From assembly GCA_022707725.1 (NCBI GenBank), contig JAKJAB010000018.1:1-13938 (forward strand): a stretch of 13,938 bases of DNA, given 5' to 3'. Below, in pieces: positions 5,944-13,350 of the stretch. A model generated the notes under the pieces. It did not search any database. It saw only the letters and a list, made by a program, of their open reading frames with translations, and had not been told where the DNA came from. Source of the stretch: Chloroflexota bacterium. Its GTDB lineage: Bacteria; Chloroflexota; Anaerolineae; B4-G1; SLSP01. Numbering within the stretch: position 1 is the first letter of the stretch; every line of letters begins with the position of its first letter. Both the position numbers and the translations under genes were made by a program.

Positions 5944-6252
5944 TTAAATCTGGTATCCGCCGCGCGCGTAAATGATCTTCTGCTGATACCCCTGGACATA
6001 GTTGAAGAGGCGATGTTTGAGACCCAGCCACAGTTCCGAAGCCAGGAAATCCTCGACTACCTGAATATCCTCGGTCACAAAGCCCATACTGATCTGCGGC
6101 CATGCGCCGTAGATAGTATACCAGGCATCGCTCAACTGCAATCCCGCATCCTGCAAGATGGTTGGGAATTCTTGCGAGATAAACGTGAAGTATTTTTTCT
6201 CGTGTCCGGGTTTGATATCCCAGGTCATCAGCAATTTGACAGGCGCGCTCAT
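5944..6252 (-). CDS. Small dimeric alpha/beta-barrel-like protein, function unknown
   Basis: A 102-residue soluble protein with no signal peptide or cysteines. The pattern of an early strand (KLLMTWDIKPG, 6-16), a helix (EKKYFTFISQEFPTIL), a strand ending in SDAWYTIYGAWPQ, another strand (ISMGFVT) and a second helix (VVEDFLASELWLGL) matches the ferredoxin-like half-barrel of NIPSNAP or antibiotic-biosynthesis-monooxygenase-like proteins, which pair as dimers. No catalytic residue can be named. The start at 6252 has the SD GAGGTG a few bases upstream; a longer in-frame start at 6306 falls inside an intergenic hairpin and is less likely. It follows the giant repeat-protein gene by 77 bases in the same direction and probably shares its mRNA. 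Confidence 0.7.
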   Translation of the reverse strand: MSAPVKLLMTWDIKPGHEKKYFTFISQEFPTILQDAGLQLSDAWYTIYGAWPQISMGFVTEDIQVVEDFLASELWLGLKHRLFNYVQGYQQKIIYARGGYQI

Positions 6253-6284
6253 GTTCACCTCATCCAGGTAGAACCGTCGTTGGA

Positions 6285-6318
6285 CGTCCCTGGGCCGTAC
6301 CATCACAGCCCAGGGACG
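6285..6318 (-). promoter_or_regulatory. Perfect intergenic hairpin before the small barrel protein gene
   Basis: CGTCCCTGGGC (6285-6295) and GCCCAGGGACG (6308-6318) form a perfect 11-bp stem with a 12-base loop, in the gap between the repeat-protein stop and the next gene. No T-tract follows on the - strand, so read-through into the downstream gene is likely. It may separate the stability of the two parts of the mRNA. Confidence 0.6.
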
Positions 6319-6329
6319 CTACAGGCTTA

Positions 6330-9300
6330 TTAAGCGCTTCTAAGCACCAACGGCAGATAGATGTAGTAATCCTTTTCAACAGCTTGAATGGTGAAGGTGA
6401 CCGGAACGAGCACGGTGGCTTCATCCGAGTCGTTGCTGAGGATGCGCAACCACGCGTTGTAGGTGCCTGCGGTGAGACCGGTGGGATCGAAAGAGATGGT
6501 CACAGGCATACTTTCACCAGGCGCAGTCACCTGCGGTAGAATCGACGTTCCGGGATCTCCACCGCTAACCGAGACCCTCAGCCACGTCGCCATCGTCGGC
6601 GTCACCTCGAGGCTCCAGAGCAAGTTGGCTGTGCCCGTGTTGCTGACCGTCAACGTGTCCTGAAGCGCCGTCGTCGAACCTTCAACGGCAGATTTGGTGA
6701 AGTTTGCAGGCGTCCACACGATCTCCGGGAAGCCGGATACCCGGTACCAGACCGTGGTGGTATTGCTGGTTGTCAGCGGAGCCTCATCCGTCCGGCCCTG
6801 AACCTGGTTCTGAACCGTATCACCCGCAGCCAACCCCGGCAACACACGCACGCTGATGACGATGTGGCGGCTTTCACCGTTCAACAAATCTCCAAGCTGG
6901 CAGGTGACCGTGCCGCCGGCAGCGGCGCCGGTATGGACACAGCCCGCAGAAGCAGAGGTAAACGCCGTGTGAATATCCAGGACGTCCGTGATCACCACAT
7001 TATTCAGCAGACCGCCGCCGGTGTTGGCATAGGTAATCGTATACACAATCGTATCGTTAACGTCTTGCACCACCGTCGGGGCAGCCACTTTCGTCAAGGT
7101 AAGTTGTGGGTTCAGGATTGTCGTGTTGACCGCAGCCCCTTGCTGTGTCTCAGAGGGGAGCAGTTTCTGCCAGATCGTCGTGTTCTCGATGGTGTAGTTC
7201 GAGTTGACGGCAGTCTGCCCGCCCGTCCCGGCATTGATGGTCGCATAGACGGTCACTTCACCCGCCCCGTCAACCGGCAGTTCACCGATCGTCCACGAAA
7301 CCAGACCTGCATTGTGCACACAGGCAGGATCACATCCGGCAAAGGTGAGTTGCGTGGGCAGTTGATCCTTGACGACGACATCGTGAGCCAGGTATGAACC
7401 GTAGTTCTCATACGAGAGGGTGTAGGTGACGCGATCTCCAGGCGCAACGGGATGTGTGGGCACGCCAGCTTTATTCACACGCAGCCAGGGCCGTGCAACA
7501 AGGGTGCGGAGCGATTGGTCCATTGGTCGGTAAGGCACCGGAGCCGCGCCATCGCTTTCTGCCATGTTCTCCAGCCAGGTACCTTCGAGAACTCCCGCAT
7601 CGACCAGTCCCCAGATTTGTAATTGACCGGAAGCGTTGATGTCTAGGGTAGTACACTTCCAGGTCGCAATCTGTCCTACGATGCTGAATTGCCATCCGGG
7701 AGATTGACACCCCAATCCATTGGTCGTATGCCAACCGTTTTGATAGGTAAAGCCATCAGATAACGTGTCCGTAATCACTGCGTTCGCGATCGTGAGGTCG
7801 CCCACATTCGTATAGACTAGCGTATATGTCAACACCCGGCCCGGGAACACCGGATCAGGATATGCCGTCTTGGCTAATTCGATGCTGGGCGACCAGGTGC
7901 GCACCGTCGTCGTTTGACCGCTTGTCTGCGCCGAGCCAAGCTCCGCCCGATTCAAGTAACTGTCCTGCGAAACACCAACACGGACCGCCAGGGAATTGAC
8001 CGTCGCCGATGCGCCAGGCGCAAGGGAAGCGAGCGTGTAGGTGGCATACGTCCCGCCCCCCAGAGTCCAACCGGAGCTGGTCTGGAAGCTGGTCGCCGTA
8101 TCCCAGGTATCGGTGATGAGTAAACCTGTAGCCGTGTAATTGCCTGTGTTGGCCAGCTCAAAGGTATACAGTATCGTTCCATTTACAGGCGGTGCTGCGG
8201 CCGGTCCTATTTTGCGGAACTGGAATACAGGCCGTTGCAAGGTCGTAGTCCACTCAGCGGTCCGCGGAGGCGCACCAGGACTGGCAAGTGCGGCCGCACT
8301 GATAATCTTTTCCAGCATGTACGGCAATGGCATATTGGTAGACAAGTTGATCGTCAACGTCTTGTTGGCACCGTTGTTCGGCACGGTATCCACAAAGACC
8401 CGATTCTGTGTTCCAACGACTGGAGCCAGCGGTGACGAACTGACGAAGGTCAGGTAAGGACCATAATCCAGCGTCAGTGTAACCGGGGCATTATTCCAGG
8501 AACCAGTGTTAGAGTAAGTGAGCGTGTAGACGACACTCCCACCTGCATGAGTGAACATCGGGCCGTCCATACGCAGGTGGAGTGCAGAAACGTCGATAGC
8601 GGTTGTTTTGGCGATGGTAAAAGGCTCGCTCTGATCGCTGTCCCAGCTCATGGTGTTGGTCAAGGTAAACCGACCAGCAACCTCCGAGGCCACCCGCATC
8701 GTCAGCGTCATCTGTTTACTCCCACCGACAGACAAAGCACCCAGATCCCAGATGATTTGGCGCGCACCAGGATTGTGGGAGGCAAAAGGCGGATCGGCGC
8801 TGACATAGGATAGCAGCATATCGTAGGTGTCGGTCACGACCGCTCCGGTATAGGCCGTCGTGCCGCGGGTGTCGGTCAACCATAGCGTATAGGTGATGAG
8901 ATCGCCAGGCGCAACGTTTGGCACCCACGGCTGTTTATCCCCTGCCAAACCGGCTACGGTGATACATTGCGCGCCGCAATTGACCGGCTTTGGAATTGCT
9001 ACTGCAGCAAAGTCCTGATAATTACGCTCCCCTTCGACTGTGCCCGCTTTAGTGCTATAGTTTTCAATAAACACGGTGTTACTGTATACTCCCGGCATTG
9101 CTGTCGGCAATACTTCGACCTGATATTTTAGTTCGTGATACTGCGATGTGCTACTGGTACGGGGCAAACCATAGAGCATCCAACAAATCTTACCTGTGCT
9201 GCCCACGGCAGGCGTTGTATATGCCGGGCAAGCCGGAGCGCCCATGGAAGGAGTACAACTGAAGGTGTTCATATACGCAAACCCTTGCGGGATGGTATCA

Positions 9301-11009
9301 CACACCTCTAGTTCGTGAGCCGGCGTGCCAGGCGCAGCACCACTGTTACGCATTCTGATGCTCAACAACACATTGTCGCCGGTTTTCACGGGTGCGGTAC
9401 CATCGCGGTACGTAAGAAACTGCGCGTTTACCAGGAAGGGCTGGGTCACATCCACTCGAGTAGAGTTAGCCTTCGTTGTCAGGGAATCATAACTGCCGCC
9501 CAGATTTCCATAAGTGAAACCAAGCGGAGGAATCCAATACAACAGCGCGCCGGTCGTATTATTTGTTCCGGCCTCTATCGTGTTTCTAGCAGAGGTCATG
9601 TCTGTAGAACTATCCCAGACCGGCGTTCCTCGATAATCCAGGCCCGTATTCAGAGCCACATAGCTAAAGGTGATCTGTCGCGCCGTATCCGAGGCAGGAA
9701 GTGTATCCATATTCAGGCGGAGATTTTCGAAGTAACGTGCCGCAGAGCCGGTCCCTACTGATGGACCTTCCAGAATTTCATAACTGAGCAACGTCGCGCC
9801 CTGATAAGTCAATGTTCCGGACACATAATGGAACCCACGCGACAGCGTATCGAAATAGTATGGATATTGCAGCACCGTATTAGCCGCCTGGGTGAAGGCC
9901 AGGGTATACGTGATGCGGTCCCCCATCGTCACCGCACCACTACTGGGGATAGAAGTTTTGGACGTTAGAGAGAGACCCGGATACAACGGCTTCGCCGCCG
10001 ACGCGGAATACTTGCCTTCGTAGGGTACGTCGCCGGCAAAGGTTTCGTAGGTCGTCGCTCCCTGACAGCTGGACTGGAACCCGATGGTGAAAGTAGGCGC
10101 TGGCAGCGAGACGGTCACGACGGGTTGCCAGGCTACGCCAGCGGGTAGATTGGGATAAGTCCAGACCACGTAAGTCGTCCCACCAGGTCCGGCGCTGACA
10201 GTCCCACCGTTAGCGGTGACATCGGTCAGCCCGACGCCGACGGTGGCGGTAAACACCACCGTATAAGCCGAGGGGCGATCGGCGGGATACCCGGGGAAGT
10301 TCAACCGCACCTGCCCTCCACCGGCGCCCAGTCCAGCAGAATCGAGGTACGTCTCGGTGCATGTAGCGCTGATTTCAGGACGGATTGCTATCACTTGAGC
10401 ATCGGTATTATCGTTGTTGATCGGCAAGGGTGTTGCACAACCTGGCGAATCGGCGCAGTAACGCAACACGGCCTGGACTCTGAGAGCCGTGCCGTGCGCA
10501 ATCTCCGTACTACCGGCGTATTGGTATTGTGTGCGGACGGCATAAACGACTCCAGTCAAGGTTGCCGGGCCGGTAACCGTGCCTTGAGTTGGGAAAACTA
10601 CCAGTGCGCCCTGTCGGGCCGCCAAGGCTTCAGTGCCTCTCAACGTCGTTAGAGTGCCGGTGATCATTGTCAACCAGGCCGGATCCGAATCCGTAGGCAA
10701 CAATCCGTCGGCCAACAGAACACGCAGAGAAGCGTCGTAAATCGTCTCGCCTGAGGGAACATTGTAGGTCACCGTCACTGTGACCAGCTCGCCGGCTACA
10801 GCCTGGTTGACAGCATTGTTGGTCTCCACCAGTGACGTGACGCTATTTTTCGTAATGTTAGGCGCTAACGGCGCAGCCAACCCCTGGGCAGCCCCTCCGC
10901 GGAAGGACAGCAGGAGCAACAGCGCGGCTATCCCAATGCAGGCCGCACCAAATCCGTACCGCAAACGCTCGCGGCGTAAAGCCAAGGACACTTGGGTTTC
11001 TTCAATCAT
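6330..11009 (-). CDS. Giant secreted DUF11-repeat surface protein
   Basis: 1559 residues. An Arg-rich N-terminus (RRERLR) and a hydrophobic helix at about 21-36 form a signal peptide or anchor, with likely cleavage near 40-48. Residues about 50-340 are beta-rich without a clear family. From about 345 to 1420 come roughly eight DUF11-type beta-sandwich repeats, marked by YTL-x-NTG and V-x-TDT motifs (examples near 366, 704, 826, 947, 1060, 1194 and 1321). A final domain at about 1425-1543 resembles BACON/ASH Ig-like domains (NTGTANLLWSL, WLRVS, GTYNAWLRILSND). The protein ends YYIYLPLVLRSA, matching the YLPL(V/I) tail common on secreted Chloroflexota proteins and possibly a sorting signal. The SD AGGAGG (11015-11020) sits 5 bases before the ATG. 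It probably works as an extended cell-surface stalk or adhesin-like protein. Secretion and the repeats are well supported; the role is inferred. Confidence 0.9.
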   Translation of the reverse strand: MIEETQVSLALRRERLRYGFGAACIGIAALLLLLSFRGGAAQGLAAPLAPNITKNSVTSLVETNNAVNQAVAGELVTVTVTYNVPSGETIYDASLRVLLADGLLPTDSDPAWLTMITGTLTTLRGTEALAARQGALVVFPTQGTVTGPATLTGVVYAVRTQYQYAGSTEIAHGTALRVQAVLRYCADSPGCATPLPINNDNTDAQVIAIRPEISATCTETYLDSAGLGAGGGQVRLNFPGYPADRPSAYTVVFTATVGVGLTDVTANGGTVSAGPGGTTYVVWTYPNLPAGVAWQPVVTVSLPAPTFTIGFQSSCQGATTYETFAGDVPYEGKYSASAAKPLYPGLSLTSKTSIPSSGAVTMGDRITYTLAFTQAANTVLQYPYYFDTLSRGFHYVSGTLTYQGATLLSYEILEGPSVGTGSAARYFENLRLNMDTLPASDTARQITFSYVALNTGLDYRGTPVWDSSTDMTSARNTIEAGTNNTTGALLYWIPPLGFTYGNLGGSYDSLTTKANSTRVDVTQPFLVNAQFLTYRDGTAPVKTGDNVLLSIRMRNSGAAPGTPAHELEVCDTIPQGFAYMNTFSCTPSMGAPACPAYTTPAVGSTGKICWMLYGLPRTSSTSQYHELKYQVEVLPTAMPGVYSNTVFIENYSTKAGTVEGERNYQDFAAVAIPKPVNCGAQCITVAGLAGDKQPWVPNVAPGDLITYTLWLTDTRGTTAYTGAVVTDTYDMLLSYVSADPPFASHNPGARQIIWDLGALSVGGSKQMTLTMRVASEVAGRFTLTNTMSWDSDQSEPFTIAKTTAIDVSALHLRMDGPMFTHAGGSVVYTLTYSNTGSWNNAPVTLTLDYGPYLTFVSSSPLAPVVGTQNRVFVDTVPNNGANKTLTINLSTNMPLPYMLEKIISAAALASPGAPPRTAEWTTTLQRPVFQFRKIGPAAAPPVNGTILYTFELANTGNYTATGLLITDTWDTATSFQTSSGWTLGGGTYATYTLASLAPGASATVNSLAVRVGVSQDSYLNRAELGSAQTSGQTTTVRTWSPSIELAKTAYPDPVFPGRVLTYTLVYTNVGDLTIANAVITDTLSDGFTYQNGWHTTNGLGCQSPGWQFSIVGQIATWKCTTLDINASGQLQIWGLVDAGVLEGTWLENMAESDGAAPVPYRPMDQSLRTLVARPWLRVNKAGVPTHPVAPGDRVTYTLSYENYGSYLAHDVVVKDQLPTQLTFAGCDPACVHNAGLVSWTIGELPVDGAGEVTVYATINAGTGGQTAVNSNYTIENTTIWQKLLPSETQQGAAVNTTILNPQLTLTKVAAPTVVQDVNDTIVYTITYANTGGGLLNNVVITDVLDIHTAFTSASAGCVHTGAAAGGTVTCQLGDLLNGESRHIVISVRVLPGLAAGDTVQNQVQGRTDEAPLTTSNTTTVWYRVSGFPEIVWTPANFTKSAVEGSTTALQDTLTVSNTGTANLLWSLEVTPTMATWLRVSVSGGDPGTSILPQVTAPGESMPVTISFDPTGLTAGTYNAWLRILSNDSDEATVLVPVTFTIQAVEKDYYIYLPLVLRSA

Positions 11010-11092
11010 CGTAACCTCCTCGTAAACTAAACCTGACTAAAGCGACAACGAACACAACTTTCACAGCGAGTATCCAGTCCTGTCCAACCATA

Positions 11093-11122
11093 ATTATACC
11101 ATAAACATACCATCCAGCACAA
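11093..11122 (-). promoter_or_regulatory. Extended -10 promoter of the repeat-protein unit
   Basis: On the - strand the consensus -10 TATAAT (11093-11098) is preceded by TGG, giving an extended -10. TTGTGC (11117-11122) lies 18 bases upstream as a fair -35. Transcription would start near 11086, leaving a leader of about 77 bases before the ATG at 11009. The surrounding stretch is more A+T-rich than its neighbours. Confidence 0.72.
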
Positions 11123-11142
11123 TCCGCGACTCACCGGGGATC

Positions 11143-11164
11143 ACCGCCGCGCCTTATCGGCGGT
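11143..11164. terminator. Hairpin between the TPR gene and the repeat-protein promoter
   Basis: ACCGCCG (11143-11149) and CGGCGGT (11158-11164) form a 7-bp stem with an 8-base loop. It lies 56 bases past the TPR gene's stop on the - strand, where a terminator would be expected. The T-tract (TTT), however, follows on the + strand, so as a - strand terminator it is weak. The rest of the 210-base gap (11010-11219) holds only the promoter described separately. Confidence 0.4.
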
Positions 11165-11219
11165 TTTAGTCTTGAATCCACACGCCCAAGCATCGAATTA
11201 CAGGCGACAACCGAATCCT

Positions 11220-12002
11220 CTATGGCTCCATTTGCTCCATAATTTCGCGCGCTTCGTTAGCCCACTGCTCTGGCGGCTGCGTATCCAGGAACTTTTGCAG
11301 GGTCGTCTTCGCTGAATCCACATCACCACTGGCAAAATAGGCCATTCCCAGGGCAAACAACGCCTCGCGCATCTCCGGGTTGCCCTGCAAGGCCTGTTCC
11401 AACAACTTGGTCGCTTCGGCAATTCGGTTCTGGTTCAAGTATAGCGTTCCCAATCCCACCAGGGCCTCCGGCTTGCCCGGCGCTAAGGTCAACACCTGCT
11501 GGAACTCAGTCTCGGCTTGCTGTAGATACGTCGGATCGGACTGCGATACGGCGATTTGTAAATAAGTCGCGCCGAGTTGATAATGGCTATCCGGATCGTT
11601 GGGATCGGCGGCCAACGCGGCTTTGAACTCCGCAACGGCTGTTTCCATCTCGCCGGTCTGATACGCCAGCACGCCCAGGTTGTGATGCACCGCCGCGGCT
11701 CGCTGCGGATCCAGTGCCATCGCCTGAGCAAAGGAGGCTTGCGCTTTGGAATATTCGCCCAGGTTAAAATAAGTCAAACCGAGCATAAAGTGGACTTCGG
11801 CGTTCTGTGGATCGGTCATGACGAGCTTCTCCAAAGTCTCCCGCGCTGCGGCATACTGTCCGGCATCCATCTGCGCCTGGATGTCCTGTACACTGACCGG
11901 CGCCGGTTTGGACTTGGACGAAGCCTGTATCACAAAATACAAACCGACACCTACCAACACCACAATCAAGCCCACGATTAACAATCGCCCTTGTTTTTGC
12001 AT
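11220..12002 (-). CDS. Membrane-anchored TPR repeat protein
   Basis: 260 residues. A short basic start (MQKQGR) leads into one hydrophobic helix at about 7-27, then a Lys/Pro/Ser linker and about six tetratricopeptide repeats: about 36-67, 68-101, 102-136, 137-177, 178-211 and 212-245. The canonical small and large residues are clear (for example LG-x2-Y near 74-78 and 184-188, and ALDP or AADP at repeat ends). The fourth repeat has an extra loop (SQSDPTYLQ). The helix would hold the repeats outside the cytoplasm as a scaffold for protein-protein contacts, as in cell-envelope assembly factors. There is no enzymatic domain. The SD GGAGGG (12006-12011) precedes the ATG closely. It follows the MBL-fold gene by 26 bases and is almost certainly cotranscribed with it. 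The partner is unknown. Confidence 0.88.
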   Translation of the reverse strand: MQKQGRLLIVGLIVVLVGVGLYFVIQASSKSKPAPVSVQDIQAQMDAGQYAAARETLEKLVMTDPQNAEVHFMLGLTYFNLGEYSKAQASFAQAMALDPQRAAAVHHNLGVLAYQTGEMETAVAEFKAALAADPNDPDSHYQLGATYLQIAVSQSDPTYLQQAETEFQQVLTLAPGKPEALVGLGTLYLNQNRIAEATKLLEQALQGNPEMREALFALGMAYFASGDVDSAKTTLQKFLDTQPPEQWANEAREIMEQMEP

Positions 12003-12028
12003 GTTCCCTCCGAAAAATTCGTAATTCG

Positions 12029-12685
12029 TTATCCCTGCTGTGGTTCGAGGAGCACGATCTGGGTTTCTTCAGCGTCGCTGCTACCCGCAAGCACTTTCAG
12101 GCTGGGTTGCGGATCTCCCCACGTCACGCCCATCTCCTTCAAGAAGCGGTTGACAGGATTGCGCGACAGTTTCAGGTTGGGCGTCTTGTAATTCATCGGC
12201 ACGACGATATCCGGCTCCACCATGCTGATGATCTCGGAAGCCATGGCAGGGTCCAAACCGCCCGGAATACCGACGGGAATGAGCAGGACATTGATCGATC
12301 CCATCGCCTCGACCTGGGTCTGGGTGGGTGTGTGTGCTAATTCACCCAGGTGACACACCACCACGCCGTTGACGTTCACCGAAAACACGATGTTTTGCCC
12401 GGTTTCTGCCCCCCGTTTGCGGTCACGGAAAGTCGCCACGCCGGTGATGAACAAGCCGCCGATTTCGTACTCGCCAGGTCCCGCCAGCGTGCGCAAAATG
12501 CCACGCAATCCCTTCCAGCGAAACTGCTGTGGATCATCGATCATCTCACTTGAGGTGATAATCTCCGCACGGCTGTGGGGGAGAACCAGACCGGTTTCCT
12601 CTTCGTTGAATGGATCCATCACCACAGCTGGGTACCCGCGCTCGGCGATGCGGAAACATCCCAAACCATACCATGTCAATTCCAT
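12029..12685 (-). CDS. UlaG-like MBL-fold protein lacking most metal ligands
   Basis: 218 residues with the overall pattern of UlaG/YtkL-type metallo-beta-lactamase-fold hydrolases: a start of MELTWYGLGCFRI, AVVMDPF (20-26), GPGEYEIGG (69-77), FITGVATFRD (79-88), HLGELAHT (112-119), LLIPVG (134-139) and PMNYKT (163-168). Active members carry HxHxDH, H/D in HLGD, and a His in PMHYKT. Here the HxHxDH region is SSEMIDDP (45-52), HLGD is HLGE and PMHY is PMNY; only H112 remains. I infer loss of the dinuclear metal centre, leaving a structural or ligand-binding role, or a different chemistry. The SD GGAGGAG (12694-12700) is 8 bases from the ATG. It is cotranscribed with the TPR gene downstream. 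Fold assignment is good; loss of activity is inferred from alignment by eye. Confidence 0.82.
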   Translation of the reverse strand: MELTWYGLGCFRIAERGYPAVVMDPFNEEETGLVLPHSRAEIITSSEMIDDPQQFRWKGLRGILRTLAGPGEYEIGGLFITGVATFRDRKRGAETGQNIVFSVNVNGVVVCHLGELAHTPTQTQVEAMGSINVLLIPVGIPGGLDPAMASEIISMVEPDIVVPMNYKTPNLKLSRNPVNRFLKEMGVTWGDPQPSLKVLAGSSDAEETQIVLLEPQQG

Positions 12686-12745
12686 ATTAGCGGCTCCTCC
12701 AAATAAGTAGTCTCGTCGTCCTCAGTCTGGTCATCCTTATGGTTG

Positions 12746-12773
12746 ATTATATGCAAAGCGTTGAAATACAAAA
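12746..12773 (-). promoter_or_regulatory. Probable promoter of the MBL-fold/TPR unit
   Basis: On the - strand a consensus -10 TATAAT lies at 12746-12751. The only -35 at standard spacing is weak (TTTTGT, 12768-12773, 16-base spacer). The transcript would start near 12739 with a leader of about 54 bases. Confidence 0.45.
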
Positions 12774-12796
12774 GTGAATCCGATGTGAAATTGCGT

Positions 12797-12825
12797 TTGT
12801 CCCCAGGGGTGAGTTATGCTATAAT
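12797..12825 (+). promoter_or_regulatory. Strong promoter of the 12843 gene
   Basis: TTGTCC (12797-12802), a 17-base spacer and TATAAT (12820-12825) preceded by TGC make a near-consensus sigma-70-type promoter with an extended -10. The start point near 12832 leaves a leader of only about 11 bases, which barely contains the SD AGAGGT (12833-12838). Confidence 0.8.
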
Positions 12826-12842
12826 GAAAGCCAGAGGTAGAC

Positions 12843-13268
12843 ATGGCCCAGAATACCTTACAATTGATCCCATCACAGCAGTCGCGCCAGTTGATCGACA
12901 TGGCGGAACGCGCACGCCTGGGGCTGAGCCGTTTCGCCGACTCCGACGTCGAATATAACGCCGTGGGCTTGCAGATGTTGGATGAGTGGATCGATCGTCA
13001 TTTGAGACAATTTCCGCGCCCCTCCAAAGAGATTGTGATGGCCTGGGGGACCTTCTTGGGTGAAACCTTCCGTCGACGCTTTAGCGGCGAATGGGGGTTG
13101 AACCACACCGAAGGCAAACCCCACCTCGGTATCATCTGTCCCAAAAATGAAGTAGGCTTGCTTTTCATCGACGTTATGGATCAAATGCAACGGCGCATCA
13201 AAGAAGGGATGAACGAATCCCTGGCCTTCTATTACACCCTCAAAAGTGTCGAAATGCGCGAGGAATAA
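12843..13268 (+). CDS. Unrecognised 141-residue soluble protein
   Basis: 141 residues, no signal peptide or membrane helix, one cysteine (C99). The N-terminal half is helical and charged (RQLIDMAERARLGLSRF, then a segment ending DEWIDRHLRQFP). A helix with AWGTFLGETFRRRFSGEWG (67-85) follows, then a short strand with GIICPKNEVG and a C-terminal helix. The AWGxFLGE...W pattern recalls DUF3806-like or similar bacterial proteins of unknown function, but I cannot make a firm family call. It stands alone between divergent and convergent genes with its own strong promoter, so it is a single-gene unit, expressed probably at a fair level. The ATG is supported by the promoter and the SD just upstream. 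Confidence 0.75.
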   Translation: MAQNTLQLIPSQQSRQLIDMAERARLGLSRFADSDVEYNAVGLQMLDEWIDRHLRQFPRPSKEIVMAWGTFLGETFRRRFSGEWGLNHTEGKPHLGIICPKNEVGLLFIDVMDQMQRRIKEGMNESLAFYYTLKSVEMREE

Positions 13269-13315
13269 CCTCACAACGCACCCGCCGAGCAGCGCGTTGA
13301 CATCAAAATTGCAAA

Positions 13316-13339
13316 GCGCCCCGCCCATAGGCGGGGCGC
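13316..13339. terminator. GC-rich terminator hairpin between converging genes
   Basis: GCGCCCCGCC (13316-13325) and GGCGGGGCGC (13330-13339) form a perfect 10-bp stem with a 4-base loop. On the - strand it is followed by TTTGCAATTTT, so it best fits termination of the gene ending at 13351, and it may also stop the + gene ending at 13268. Confidence 0.78.
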
Positions 13340-13350
13340 CTCGCATCGAT

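Noticed and set aside
6864..7397. + strand open frames inside the giant repeat-protein gene
   Set aside because: Antisense shadows of repetitive coding sequence without their own start signals.
12743..12958. A 71-codon + strand frame overlapping the 12843 gene
   Set aside because: It starts upstream of the strong promoter and ends inside the better-supported gene in another frame.
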